41,043 bases of DNA from Azospirillum sp. TSO22-1 (GTDB lineage Bacteria; Pseudomonadota; Alphaproteobacteria; Azospirillales; Azospirillaceae). A model generated the notes under the pieces. That model was given only the letters and a program-made list of their open reading frames with translations. It did no database searches and was not told the DNA's origin. The position numbers and the translations under genes are program-made. Location of the stretch: contig NZ_LGQZ01000031.1 of the NCBI RefSeq assembly GCF_003116015.1, forward strand, positions 1 through 41,043, in the 5' to 3' direction. Of the stretch, positions 34,371 through 41,043 are shown in pieces. Position 1 is the first letter of the stretch. Every line of letters begins with the position of its first letter.

Positions 34371-35714
34371 GTGGCCGGCACCATCGTCTTCGGCATCGGC
34401 GTCGCGCCGACACCGGAGGCGCCGGAGACGCACGCCGAGACTCCGGTTTCCATCGCCCTGGCGGCCCTGCTGGTCCGCGCCCTGCATTTCGCCGCCCTGC
34501 TGGCCGGGGTCGGCGGCGGTCTCTTCCTCGTTCTGGTGCCCGGCCGATGGTCGCCGCTGAACGACCGGCTGAAGCCCGGCCTGTGCGTTCTCCTGCTGAC
34601 GGCCGGAGTGTCCGCGGTGCTCCCGGTCGGGGTGAACGGCGCGGTGCTGGCCGGCGGCCCGCGCACGGCCCTGGCGTCCTCCGCGATCTGGACGACGGGC
34701 GTGACCAGCACCGCCGGGCTCAGCGCGGGTATCGCGCTGGGCGCCCTGCTGGCCAGCGCGACCGGCCTGGCTTTGGCCCCGCGCCATGCCGCCGGACAGG
34801 GGCTGCTCGTGTTCGGTGCGCTGCTGGGGGCTGCCTCGCTGGCGGTCACCGGCCACGCAGCGACCGCACCGCCGCGCTGGCTGAGCGCTCCGCTGGTCGG
34901 GCTGCACGGCCTGATGGCGGCGTACTGGCTGGGCGCGCTGTGGCCCCTGGCCGTCGCCCTGCGCACCGAGCCGCCCGGCGAGGCGGCGCGGCTGACCCGG
35001 CGCTTCTCGACGCTGGCCGTCGGCGCCGTGGGAGTCCTGGTTGCCGCGGGCGCCGGCCTGTCGATCCTGCAGATCGGCACGCCGGACGCGCTGCTCACCA
35101 CCGAGTACGGGCAGAACTGGCTGCGCAAGATGCTCGTCGTTACGGGACTCCTGGCGCTGGCCGCCTACAACCGGCTCCGGTTGACACCGGCTCTCGACAG
35201 CGGCGGAGCCGCCGCGGCCGGTGCCTTGCGCCGCAGCATCCGGGCGGAGATGATATTCGCCGCCGCCGTGCTCCTGCTGACGTCCCTCTTCGCGTTCACG
35301 CCACCGCCACGGGCCCTGATGGCGGGCGACACCATGGTGCGCGCCGACACCGGCGCGGACGCCGGCCAGGCCACGGTGGTCATCAAGGACGGGCGTTCCG
35401 CGCTGGTCGAGGTGGTGCCGGCCAGGCCGGGGCTCAACCGGGTGAGGATCCGGGTGTCGCAACCCGACGGCCGCCCACTGCCGCTGTCCGAAGCCGGGCT
35501 CGAATGGGAACTGCCCGCTGGCGGTGCGGCACCGGCTCGCCGGGTCCTCTCCGTGACGGGGTCGGGCATGGCCGACGCGGAGGGTATCGAGATGCCGGTC
35601 GCCGGGCGCTGGACCTTGCGTCTGGAGGTGGGGCTCGGCGATCTCAGGAAAACCGTGTTCCAGACCGAAGTTCCCGTCGGAACCAAGGATGACAGGAAGG
35701 AGAGCAAGCCGTGA
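34371..35714 (+). CDS. CopD-like copper resistance membrane protein, N-terminal CopC part deleted
   Basis: The frame opens after a TGA at 34350 and its first residues (RHPVAGTIVFGIGVAP) are the last strand of a CopC domain. About eight to nine hydrophobic segments of a CopD domain follow (LLVRALHFAALLAGVGG; RKMLVVTGLLALAAYNRLR), and then a C-terminal beta-rich extension of the type seen in CopCD/YcnJ fusions. The start is therefore unclear: GTG 34371 is the first candidate and has no ribosome site, so expression may be lost or rely on an internal start. CopD/PcoD-type proteins transfer copper to the cytoplasm. The stop overlaps the SCO start by 4 bases. Confidence 0.75.
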   Translation: MAGTIVFGIGVAPTPEAPETHAETPVSIALAALLVRALHFAALLAGVGGGLFLVLVPGRWSPLNDRLKPGLCVLLLTAGVSAVLPVGVNGAVLAGGPRTALASSAIWTTGVTSTAGLSAGIALGALLASATGLALAPRHAAGQGLLVFGALLGAASLAVTGHAATAPPRWLSAPLVGLHGLMAAYWLGALWPLAVALRTEPPGEAARLTRRFSTLAVGAVGVLVAAGAGLSILQIGTPDALLTTEYGQNWLRKMLVVTGLLALAAYNRLRLTPALDSGGAAAAGALRRSIRAEMIFAAAVLLLTSLFAFTPPPRALMAGDTMVRADTGADAGQATVVIKDGRSALVEVVPARPGLNRVRIRVSQPDGRPLPLSEAGLEWELPAGGAAPARRVLSVTGSGMADAEGIEMPVAGRWTLRLEVGLGDLRKTVFQTEVPVGTKDDRKESKP

Positions 35715-36319
35715 CGACGAAACCCGTCCGGATCCGTTGGGCCGGTCTGGCCCTGGCCGTTGCGGCCGTGGCCGGCCTCGCCTGGGTGCAGGTCGAACAT
35801 GCCGGCGGCGGCGTGGAGGCGGCAGCATTGAGCAACGTCGGCGGTCCCTGGACCCTCACCGACCAGAACGGGTGGCCGGTGACGGAGAGCAGCTTCCCCG
35901 GCAAGGTGCAGGTGCTGTTCTTCGGCTACCGGTACTGCCCGGACGTCTGCCCGACCGAGTTGCAGACCATCGCCCAGGCCCTCGACCTCCTGGGCGGTGA
36001 TGCCGGCGGCGTGCAGCCGCTGTTCGTCAGCGTCGATCCGCAACGCGACACGCCCGCGACGCTGGCCGAATACACCGCCCTGTTCGACAGCCGTATCCTC
36101 GGCCTCACCGGCACGCCCGAACAGATCAAGGCCGTTGCCAAGGCCTACCGCGTCTACTTCGCCAAGGTCGACACCAAGGCCGGTGCCGACAACTACCTCA
36201 TGGACCATTCCGCCTTCGTCTACCTGACGGATCGCAGCGGAGCCGTCACCGGGGTCATGCCCCCGGGGACCACGGCGGATGCGCTCGCCGACCGCATCCG
36301 CGCCCTGCTGAAAACCTGA
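35711..36319 (+). CDS. SCO1/SenC-family protein
   Basis: A 202-residue protein from GTG 35711 (GTGA overlap with CopD), with an N-terminal membrane segment (AGLALAVAAVAGLAWVQV), then a thioredoxin-like fold with the copper/thiol motif YCPDVCP and the distant His in LMDHSA, as in Sco proteins. These deliver copper to or reduce the Cu-A site of cytochrome oxidase, or sense redox state. All metal ligands are present. It is followed 25 bases later by the PCu(A)C chaperone, the usual SCO partner in Cu-A assembly. Confidence 0.92.
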   Translation: MTTKPVRIRWAGLALAVAAVAGLAWVQVEHAGGGVEAAALSNVGGPWTLTDQNGWPVTESSFPGKVQVLFFGYRYCPDVCPTELQTIAQALDLLGGDAGGVQPLFVSVDPQRDTPATLAEYTALFDSRILGLTGTPEQIKAVAKAYRVYFAKVDTKAGADNYLMDHSAFVYLTDRSGAVTGVMPPGTTADALADRIRALLKT

Positions 36320-36344
36320 TTCCCAACCACAGGAGGATTCCACG

Positions 36345-36830
36345 ATGATGCGTACGATGACCCTGGCCGCGGTGCTGGCCGTTGCGGCAGGCACCGCTCT
36401 GGCGCACGGCTACAAGGCCGGAGCGGTCGAGATCGAGCACCCCTGGGCGCGCGCCACCGCCGGAACGGCGCAGAACGGCGCGGCGTACATGGTTCTGACC
36501 GGTCACGGAAAGGATGCCGACCGTCTGGTGTCCGTCTCCACGCCGGTGGCCGACAAGGCGGAACTGCACCTCCATATGATGGACAACGGCGTGATGAAGA
36601 TGCGCCCGGTCGATGCCATCGAGGTGATGCCGGGCTCGCCGACGACGCTGGCTCCGGGCGGGCTGCACATCATGCTGCTCGGGCTCAAGCAGCCGCTCGT
36701 CAAGGGCAAGGCCTTCCCGCTGACACTGACCTTCGAGAAGGGTGGCCCGGTCACCGTGGAGGTCGACGTGCAGGGTGCCGGCGCGGCGGCCCCAGCCCAC
36801 GAAGGCGCGGGGAAGAGTTCCAGCAAGTAG
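36345..36830 (+). CDS. PCu(A)C-family periplasmic copper chaperone
   Basis: A 161-residue secreted protein with GGAGG upstream of ATG 36345, a signal peptide (AAVLAVAAGTALA) and the family's copper ligands H-M and H-x-M (HLHMMDNGVMKM; LHIMLLG) on a beta-sandwich framework (HPWARATAGTAQNGAAYMVL). PCu(A)C binds Cu(I) and hands it to SCO or to Cu-A oxidase. A His/Ala-rich C-terminal extension follows. It sits between two SCO homologues, so the three form one copper-delivery set. Confidence 0.93.
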   Translation: MMRTMTLAAVLAVAAGTALAHGYKAGAVEIEHPWARATAGTAQNGAAYMVLTGHGKDADRLVSVSTPVADKAELHLHMMDNGVMKMRPVDAIEVMPGSPTTLAPGGLHIMLLGLKQPLVKGKAFPLTLTFEKGGPVTVEVDVQGAGAAAPAHEGAGKSSSK

Positions 36831-36938
36831 CGAGCATCAGGCCGGGGCGGGCATCTGAGTTGACGGGCTACAAGACGGGCTATGCAGAACGTACTATGAT
36901 GCCCGCCCCCGTCATGGTCGGAAGCAGAGAGGGTGGTC

Positions 36939-37601
36939 GTGCGTGTCCTTCTGACGCTGCTTCTCATCGGGTGCGGGCTCTTCGGCAGCGCGCAAGCCGA
37001 CGATGGCGTCCGCTTCGCCTTGACGGACCAGACCGGCACGGCCGTGAGCGAGGCGGACTTCCATGGCCGCCCGCTGCTGCTCACCTTCGGCTACACCTTC
37101 TGCCCGGACGTGTGTCCGACGGGCTTGCAGACCATGGCGGCAGCAGTCGACCGGCTGGGAGCCGAGGGCGAGCGCGTGCGGCTTGCCTTCGTCACCGTCG
37201 ATCCCCGCCGCGATACGCCCGGGCATCTGGCCGGATACGTGGCGCTGTTCCATCCGCGCCTCCAGAGGCTCACCGGCAATGAAGACGCCATCGCCGCCTT
37301 CGCCAAGCAGCTTCGGGTCAAGTATGCGAAGGTGCCGGTGCGCGTCGACGATCCGGACGCCTACACCATGGATCATACCGAGTCGTTCTTCCTGGTCGGG
37401 TCGGACGGGTGGCTGGGCGTCGTCGCCCCGGTGCCCTGGTGCGCAGCCGCTGGCGCGACGAGGTCGAAATCATTGATGCCGTCGATTTCCGTCCGCAGGT
37501 CCGCGCCTGGATGCTGCACCGCGTGCCGGCCAACCGGCTGGCGCAGCCGATCGCCCTGTTCCGCGACACCTTGCGCGACACGCTGGCCGAAGGGCCGGTG
37601 A
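36939..37601 (+). CDS. second SCO1/SenC-family protein with abnormal C-terminus
   Basis: From GTG 36939 (GAGAGGG six bases upstream) the product has a signal (LLTLLLIGCGLFGSAQA) and all SCO hallmarks: FCPDVCP, the PRRDTPGHL loop and TMDHTESFFLV with the His. After GWLGVVAP near 37430 the normal last helix is missing, replaced by a Ser/Arg/Cys-rich tail that is out of frame with another coding-like stretch. So the family part ends about 25 residues early. It may be a SCO variant truncated by a frameshift or by fusion with the remnant described in the next entry. Confidence 0.78.
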   Translation: MRVLLTLLLIGCGLFGSAQADDGVRFALTDQTGTAVSEADFHGRPLLLTFGYTFCPDVCPTGLQTMAAAVDRLGAEGERVRLAFVTVDPRRDTPGHLAGYVALFHPRLQRLTGNEDAIAAFAKQLRVKYAKVPVRVDDPDAYTMDHTESFFLVGSDGWLGVVAPVPWCAAAGATRSKSLMPSISVRRSAPGCCTACRPTGWRSRSPCSATPCATRWPKGR

Positions 37602-37636
37602 CGCCCGTGACATCGGCCGAGGCGGTGCTGACCTGA
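37430..37636 (+). pseudogene. coding-like remnant in a different frame from the SCO tail
   Basis: In the frame that ends at 37636 the sequence reads LVRSRWRDEVEIIDAVDFRP and continues HRVPANRLAQPIALFRDTLRD, with amphipathic composition and high GC3. I do not recognise the family. It overlaps the odd tail of the SCO gene and so is probably the 3' end of another gene fused to it, or the result of a frameshift. Confidence 0.3.
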
Positions 37637-37789
37637 GCAGGCTTGGCAAAACAAGCCCTGCCACACTTGCCCCACCCTGAACCGATCGGTGGCCCGAGGG
37701 GAAGCCGCGCCGGATCCACCTCGGGCACATGTCCTTCCTCCCGTTGGCCCGCGGGCTGTGGTGATGGCGGCGGTGCCGAGGATGCCCAC

Positions 37790-37960
37790 TGTTTTCTTTC
37801 TGTTTTCGGCTCGCACCACGGTGCCCCCAGAAAAAATTAAAAACACGACTTGCCATACCTCGCTTAGTCGCGCCGGGACAATTAAGGAGTTATTTTCATC
37901 TCTGATCGGTTTTCCATTTGAATTTTTGATGCAACACCCAATTTAAGAGATCTGTACTTT
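37790..37960. other. AT-rich intergenic stretch
   Basis: The interval 37637-37981 holds no gene that I can support. About 37790-37960 is strikingly AT-rich (runs such as AAAAAATTAAAAA and TTGAATTTTTGATG) in an otherwise GC-rich window. It may be a promoter region, a boundary, or foreign DNA. Confidence 0.5.
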
Positions 37961-37981
37961 ACGCGGAGCGCCGAAGCGCAC

Positions 37982-38416
37982 ATGGCTCAAAAAAAGACGG
38001 TACCCAGCGGGCAACCCGCCCGCTGGAGCCGCGTCGCGTTTCTCGTGGGCGAGTTGGCGGCGGCGGCCGGAATCGCCCGGTCCGCGAACCCGCACCCGAC
38101 CGGCAGCCCCCTTGCGCGGAACTGGCTGGCCGGATGGCGCACGCACCACACGGCGACAACACGCCCCGCAAACAACGAAGGCCCGATGACGATGGATCTG
38201 CTCGACAAGCTCCCCGGAATGACCGACGACGACCTTGGCAACCTGATCTCCAACGCCGAGCGTCTGGCGCAGACCGGCACGCCCAAGCAGCAGCATGCCG
38301 CTCAGACCATGCTGCCCGCCATTCACGCTGAAGCCGTCAGGCGGCGGGACTCGCGGCCGGCCAAGCGCGGAACGCAAGGCCGACGGAAGGCGACGGTTTC
38401 CGCGCAAGGCGTCTGA
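37982..38416 (+). CDS. RMF/CrpP-like domain fused in frame to a small conserved helical protein
   Basis: Residues 1-60 of the frame contain GELAAAAGIARSANPHP followed by RNWLAGWRTHH, which resembles ribosome modulation factor/CrpP-type proteins (a G-x-A-R-S-x-N-P-...-W-x-x-G-W pattern). From the internal ATG 38186 (GAAGG upstream) follows a 76-residue small protein (MDLLDKLPGMTDDDLGNL) of a type seen in Rhodospirillales. The two are one open frame with no stop between. Either the longer 144-residue fusion is real, or only the 38186 start is used and the RMF-like part has lost its stop. ATG 37982 has only a weak upstream site. Confidence 0.5.
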   Translation: MAQKKTVPSGQPARWSRVAFLVGELAAAAGIARSANPHPTGSPLARNWLAGWRTHHTATTRPANNEGPMTMDLLDKLPGMTDDDLGNLISNAERLAQTGTPKQQHAAQTMLPAIHAEAVRRRDSRPAKRGTQGRRKATVSAQGV

Positions 38417-38442
38417 TGCATCCGCATGGCCGGAGGCCATCC

Positions 38443-38778
38443 ATGGACACCCCGAAATACCACATCGGCCAGATCGTCTATTTCGCGGCGCCGGCCGTGA
38501 AGCGCGGCGCGCCGAGCGGCGCCCACCGCGTCGAACGGCTCCTGCCGCCGGAGAACGACCAGCACCAATACCGGCTCAAGGCGGTGGATACCGGGCGCGA
38601 ACGCGTCGCCCGCGAGGACCAGATCAGCGGACGGATGACCGTCGAGGCGCTGGCGCAACGTCTCTACGAGGCGGGCAACACCACGAACGTCCCGTGGGCG
38701 CGGCGCGATCGGACCGTCCGCGATCCCTGGCTGCGGGAAGCACTCGCCCACCTGTCCAGGGAGTCCGACGACATCTGA
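38443..38778 (+). CDS. conserved hypothetical protein
   Basis: A 111-residue hydrophilic protein; ATG 38443 has GGAGG seven bases upstream (an ATG at 38416 overlapping the previous stop is the alternative). The opening KYHIGQIVYFAAPA and the later YRLKAVDTGRERVAREDQIS suggest a small beta-barrel of SH3-like type. No function is recognised. It follows the RMF-like frame on the same strand. Confidence 0.65.
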   Translation: MDTPKYHIGQIVYFAAPAVKRGAPSGAHRVERLLPPENDQHQYRLKAVDTGRERVAREDQISGRMTVEALAQRLYEAGNTTNVPWARRDRTVRDPWLREALAHLSRESDDI

Positions 38779-39033
38779 TCCGCCCGGTTGGATGCGGGCG
38801 GCAGGAGCCTGTACCGATGCGCCGGGAATGTCCGTCCGCCCTACTGCCGATGACGGACACCGCACCCCATGTCAGGTCGAGGCGTCCGGACAATTCGGTC
38901 GCCAGGACTTGGGACCGCCGCGCTCCCCGGTGCCCGCTTCCACGACAAGACGAAACGAGCCGTGATCCCCGGTCCTTTGCCGGAAGGACGCGTGGCCTTT
39001 GTCGGACTTTCGGAGCCAATCGGGAGCAAGCCC

Positions 39034-39279
39034 ATGACCGCCACCTTCGTCAGCGTCGCCGGAACGGTGCCCCAGGGTGCCGACGTGTTGCGCGAACACC
39101 TGCGCTGGACCGATGCGGAACGCCGCTGGCGGGTCCTCCCCGCGGCAAGTTGCATAACGACGCAACCTTCCCCGATATCGCCGCCCGCACGGGCCGCGCT
39201 GCGCGACGGTGCGCGACTTCACAGTTTCACCAACGTGTGCGCTGGGTTCACCGGCGCGGCAACGAGGAACCAGGTATGA
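39034..39279 (+). CDS. small hypothetical protein
   Basis: An 81-residue frame with GGGAG seven bases before ATG 39034 and a 4-base overlap (ATGA) with the next gene. The first half (FVSVAGTVPQGADVLREHLRW) looks protein-like; the rest is Pro/Ala-rich. No family recognised. Coupling is the best evidence that it is real. Confidence 0.4.
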   Translation: MTATFVSVAGTVPQGADVLREHLRWTDAERRWRVLPAASCITTQPSPISPPARAALRDGARLHSFTNVCAGFTGAATRNQV

Positions 39280-39623
39280 TCGGCCAGCACCTGCCGCGGC
39301 GATACCACACGGCCTTCGGCGGCACCTCCGGAACGATGCGGCCGGTCGGGTTGCCGGGCGGCGACAAGGATGGCTCCCTCAGGACCGAACTCGCCTTCTT
39401 TGTGGTCGAGAGGAGCGGCGGCTGGCTGGTCCGCGCCGACGGATTCGTCTACGGCCCATACGCGTCCTTCATCCTGGCGCTCCATGGAGCCGTGCACGAG
39501 GCCCAGGCGGCCGGGGATTGCGGCTTTGCAAGCCTGGTGCTGGTCCAGTCCTCCGGCGGCCAGCCCTACGAGGCGGCGTGGACGTACGGGCGGGATCCGT
39601 ACCCCTTCGCCGACGCCCCCTGA
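39276..39623 (+). CDS. conserved hypothetical protein
   Basis: A 115-residue protein from ATG 39276, which overlaps the preceding stop and has GAGGA upstream. The C-terminal half (FFVVERSGGWLVRADGFVYG, then ILALHGAVHEAQAAG) looks like a small alpha/beta fold similar to DUF2188-type proteins. No function is recognised. It is followed by an overlapping HTH gene. Confidence 0.6.
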   Translation: MIGQHLPRRYHTAFGGTSGTMRPVGLPGGDKDGSLRTELAFFVVERSGGWLVRADGFVYGPYASFILALHGAVHEAQAAGDCGFASLVLVQSSGGQPYEAAWTYGRDPYPFADAP

Positions 39624-39895
39624 CCGCCTCAGGATCGGCACCGGATCCGCGTCCAACCTGCCGGCCGGCGAAACGGGCCGCACGGCAGCGCGAGGCGCAG
39701 ATCCTGCGCTGCCTGCTGCACGGCAATTCCAACAAGGTGATCGCCAATCACCTCGGGATCACCGAGGCGACGGTGAGGGTCCACCTCAAGAGCCTGCTGC
39801 GCAAGATCGACGCGTCGAACCGCACGCAGGCCGCCATCTGGGGCCTCGACAACGGCTTTGCTGAAGAGGCGGCCAGCATTGCGCCGATGGTTTGA
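39578..39895 (+). CDS. LuxR/FixJ-type HTH protein without receiver domain
   Basis: The C-terminal 65 residues form a LuxR-type HTH (REAQILRCLLHGNSNKVIANHL, GITEATVRVHLKSLLRKI, SNRTQAAIWGLD), as in NarL/FixJ response regulators. No receiver domain precedes it: the frame opens inside the previous gene and the first usable start is GTG 39578, which gives a 105-residue protein with a Pro/Arg-rich leader. It may be a small stand-alone regulator or a truncated response regulator. Confidence 0.6.
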   Translation: MDVRAGSVPLRRRPLTASGSAPDPRPTCRPAKRAARQREAQILRCLLHGNSNKVIANHLGITEATVRVHLKSLLRKIDASNRTQAAIWGLDNGFAEEAASIAPMV

Positions 39896-39906
39896 CCGGC
39901 GCGCGG

Positions 39907-40149
39907 TCAGTAGAACAGCCCGTCGTCCAGATCCTTCCTGAATTGCCCACTCCATGAGGAAGGGAGTGCCGAGCGGTAGGTGCGGAAGATCCGGGTCGGT
40001 GCGTAGGTCACCGTGATGACATGGGTCTGGACCGTGCCGCCGCCGACGACCTGGGCCTCGACGACGTCCTCCATGATGAAGTCGTCCGGACGAAGCGTCA
40101 CATGGGCAACGCACCTCTCGAAGGTCTCTCTCTCGACGTCCTTCCGCAT
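39907..40149 (-). CDS. small hypothetical protein
   Basis: An 80-residue frame on the minus strand (MRKDVERETFERCVAHVTL, then beta-like VQTHVITVTYAPTRIF). It starts 15 bases after the small membrane protein gene on the same strand, forming a two-gene unit. No family recognised. Confidence 0.5.
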   Translation of the reverse strand: MRKDVERETFERCVAHVTLRPDDFIMEDVVEAQVVGGGTVQTHVITVTYAPTRIFRTYRSALPSSWSGQFRKDLDDGLFY

Positions 40150-40164
40150 GACCGCGCCTCCGGC

Positions 40165-40308
40165 TCAGACCACGGGCCCATGGAACAGCGCGAAGAGCAC
40201 CACCGCCAGCACCACCGCGACCGGTATCACCAACGGCGGCACGAAATATTCCATCACCGCGCTCCGGGAGACTGGAGTGCTGGACGGCGCGGTTGTCTCC
40301 ATGGCCAT
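40165..40308 (-). CDS. 47-residue single-pass membrane protein
   Basis: From ATG 40308 (GGAG eight bases upstream) the product has a polar start (MAMETTAPSSTPVS) and one strong hydrophobic segment (PPLVIPVAVVLAVVLFALF). Too short for a function call; it is the first gene of a two-gene unit. Confidence 0.5.
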   Translation of the reverse strand: MAMETTAPSSTPVSRSAVMEYFVPPLVIPVAVVLAVVLFALFHGPVV

Positions 40309-40830
40309 TGTCGTGCTCCGTGCGTTTGACCGGCCGGATCGGGAGTGCCTTGGCCGTCTGCAAGGAAAATGGTGCTGCGAATGGTTTCGTGATGCGGCAA
40401 TTCCGGCATATGGGCTTATTCCCCACAGAAAAGCGCAAGACACCATTCAGATCATTCTCGCGGTGTTCTGGGCGGTCTACCGAGTGCAACGTGCGCCGGG
40501 ACCGATGACCGGTTCTCGATATCCGGCTGCCCCGGAACGTTCTCCGATGAAGAGAGCAACCGCATCTTCATGGTGCGGCACCGGAAATCCAAGTGGATCG
40601 TCTGGAGCGACAGCCTCCTACGCGCCCTGTGGCGACGCGTTCATCGCCGCCGTGTCCAAGAAGGCCCAGGCCGTGGGATGTACGGGCATTCCGAGCACCG
40701 CAAGCATCGAGAACGGGTGCCTCACGCTGAAGCTCGGATGGCGCTACGGCATCGACCCGCCGCTGCAATGCCGATGATCGACCGGCACAGCGCCGACTCC
40801 CCCTTGACCAGTTCCGGGAAGCGCCCACAT
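40309..40830. other. interval without a supported gene
   Basis: Frames here (for example around RIFMVRHRKSKWIVW near 40562-40600, and FIAAVSKKAQAVGCTGIP near 40640) look coding in pieces, but in different frames. This suggests a frameshifted small gene; no start or ribosome site is convincing. Confidence 0.35.
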
Positions 40831-40848
40831 ACCATCCACATGGATGGT
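40831..40848. promoter_or_regulatory. perfect inverted repeat, candidate operator of the RHH regulator
   Basis: ACCATCCA (40831-40838) and TGGATGGT (40841-40848) are perfect 8-base arms around a 2-base centre, 18 bases before the start of a ribbon-helix-helix regulator. A compact palindrome is what RHH dimers usually bind, so autoregulation is plausible. Confidence 0.45.
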
Positions 40849-40865
40849 TATGGGATGGCACAGAG

Positions 40866-41043
40866 ATGGCCGGCAGCGCACGCGATCTGAAGCCGAAGGC
40901 CGGCGACAGCGAGAAGATCACGATCAACCTCGGCTACGTCGACCTCGGCCACATCGATCTTCTGGTGCAGGAAGGGTTCTACGCGAACCGCACCGACTTC
41001 ATCCGCACCGCCATCCGCAACCAGATCGACCGCCACGGCGACG
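40866..41043 (+). CDS. ribbon-helix-helix (CopG-like) regulator, 3' end outside window
   Basis: From ATG 40866 the frame remains open to the window edge. The visible 59 residues contain KITINLGYVDLGHIDLLVQ followed by GFYANRTDFIRTAIRNQI, the beta-strand/helix/helix pattern of RHH proteins, with NRTDFIR at the helix start. It probably represses its own gene through the inverted repeat upstream. The C-terminal part is not visible, so toxin-antitoxin pairing cannot be judged. Confidence 0.7.
   Translation, partial: MAGSARDLKPKAGDSEKITINLGYVDLGHIDLLVQEGFYANRTDFIRTAIRNQIDRHGD

Noticed and set aside
40568..40927. Minus-strand frame near the right edge
   Set aside because: No family features, and it overlaps the beginning of the RHH regulator on the other strand.

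Overview
The window is GC-rich DNA whose gene content (ACR3 and ArsC arsenic genes, aioA debris, MCE and copper genes, small conserved proteins with high GC3) suggests an alphaproteobacterium, plausibly of the Azospirillum/Rhodospirillales type. That assignment is inference from gene style only; there is no rRNA or other taxonomic marker. Several broken genes, an ISL3-type insertion sequence and an integrase stump point to an accessory replicon or island that has been rearranged many times. No tRNA, rRNA or CRISPR array was seen.

Layout. (1) Positions 1-5283: a flavoprotein with a Cys-rich tail (cut by the left edge), two MFS exporters, an ECF sigma factor and a 40-residue membrane peptide, mostly linked by 4-base ATGA overlaps. 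They run into a truncated, opposite-strand crotonase gene and a tiny Cys-ending ORF. (2) 5420-7541: an arsR-arsC-acr3 arsenic operon with a repeated ArsR-like half site upstream and a strong hairpin downstream. (3) 7561-10348: a GntP-type permease divergent from a LysR regulator, then a C-terminal fragment of the arsenite oxidase gene aioA. (4) 10420-16169: five overlapping minus-strand genes: a membrane sensor with a cyclase-like domain, an MlaE-type permease, an ABC ATPase-like subunit, an MCE/MlaD protein and a lipoprotein. Both nucleotide-binding proteins have lost their catalytic motifs.

(5) 16351-21303: an ISL3 remnant, a lower-GC DUF2092 gene with a small partner, and a lipoprotein operon (two LssY-C-like lipoproteins and an alpha/beta hydrolase). 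(6) 21454-27052: a deleted ISL3-type element joined to the stump of a tyrosine recombinase, then a 1274-residue protein with an N-terminal PD-(D/E)XK-like nuclease domain, a STAND-like P-loop and a long helical C-terminal part. This has the architecture of Avs-type anti-phage proteins and is the best candidate for a little-described system here. (7) 27305-37636: a copper region with two beta-propeller proteins, a secreted repeat protein, an OprC/NosA-like TonB receptor, two DUF2946-like proteins, a CopD whose CopC part was deleted into a neighbouring hydrolase gene, two SCO1-like proteins and a PCu(A)C chaperone.

(8) 37790-41043: an AT-rich gap followed by small conserved proteins (an RMF/CrpP-like fusion, several hypotheticals, a LuxR-type HTH protein) and, at the right edge, a ribbon-helix-helix regulator preceded by a perfect inverted repeat. 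Overall the window combines arsenic export and reduction, copper uptake and handling, envelope lipid transport and probable phage defence. Four gene wrecks (crotonase, aioA, alpha/beta hydrolase-CopC, integrase) mark rearrangement joints.
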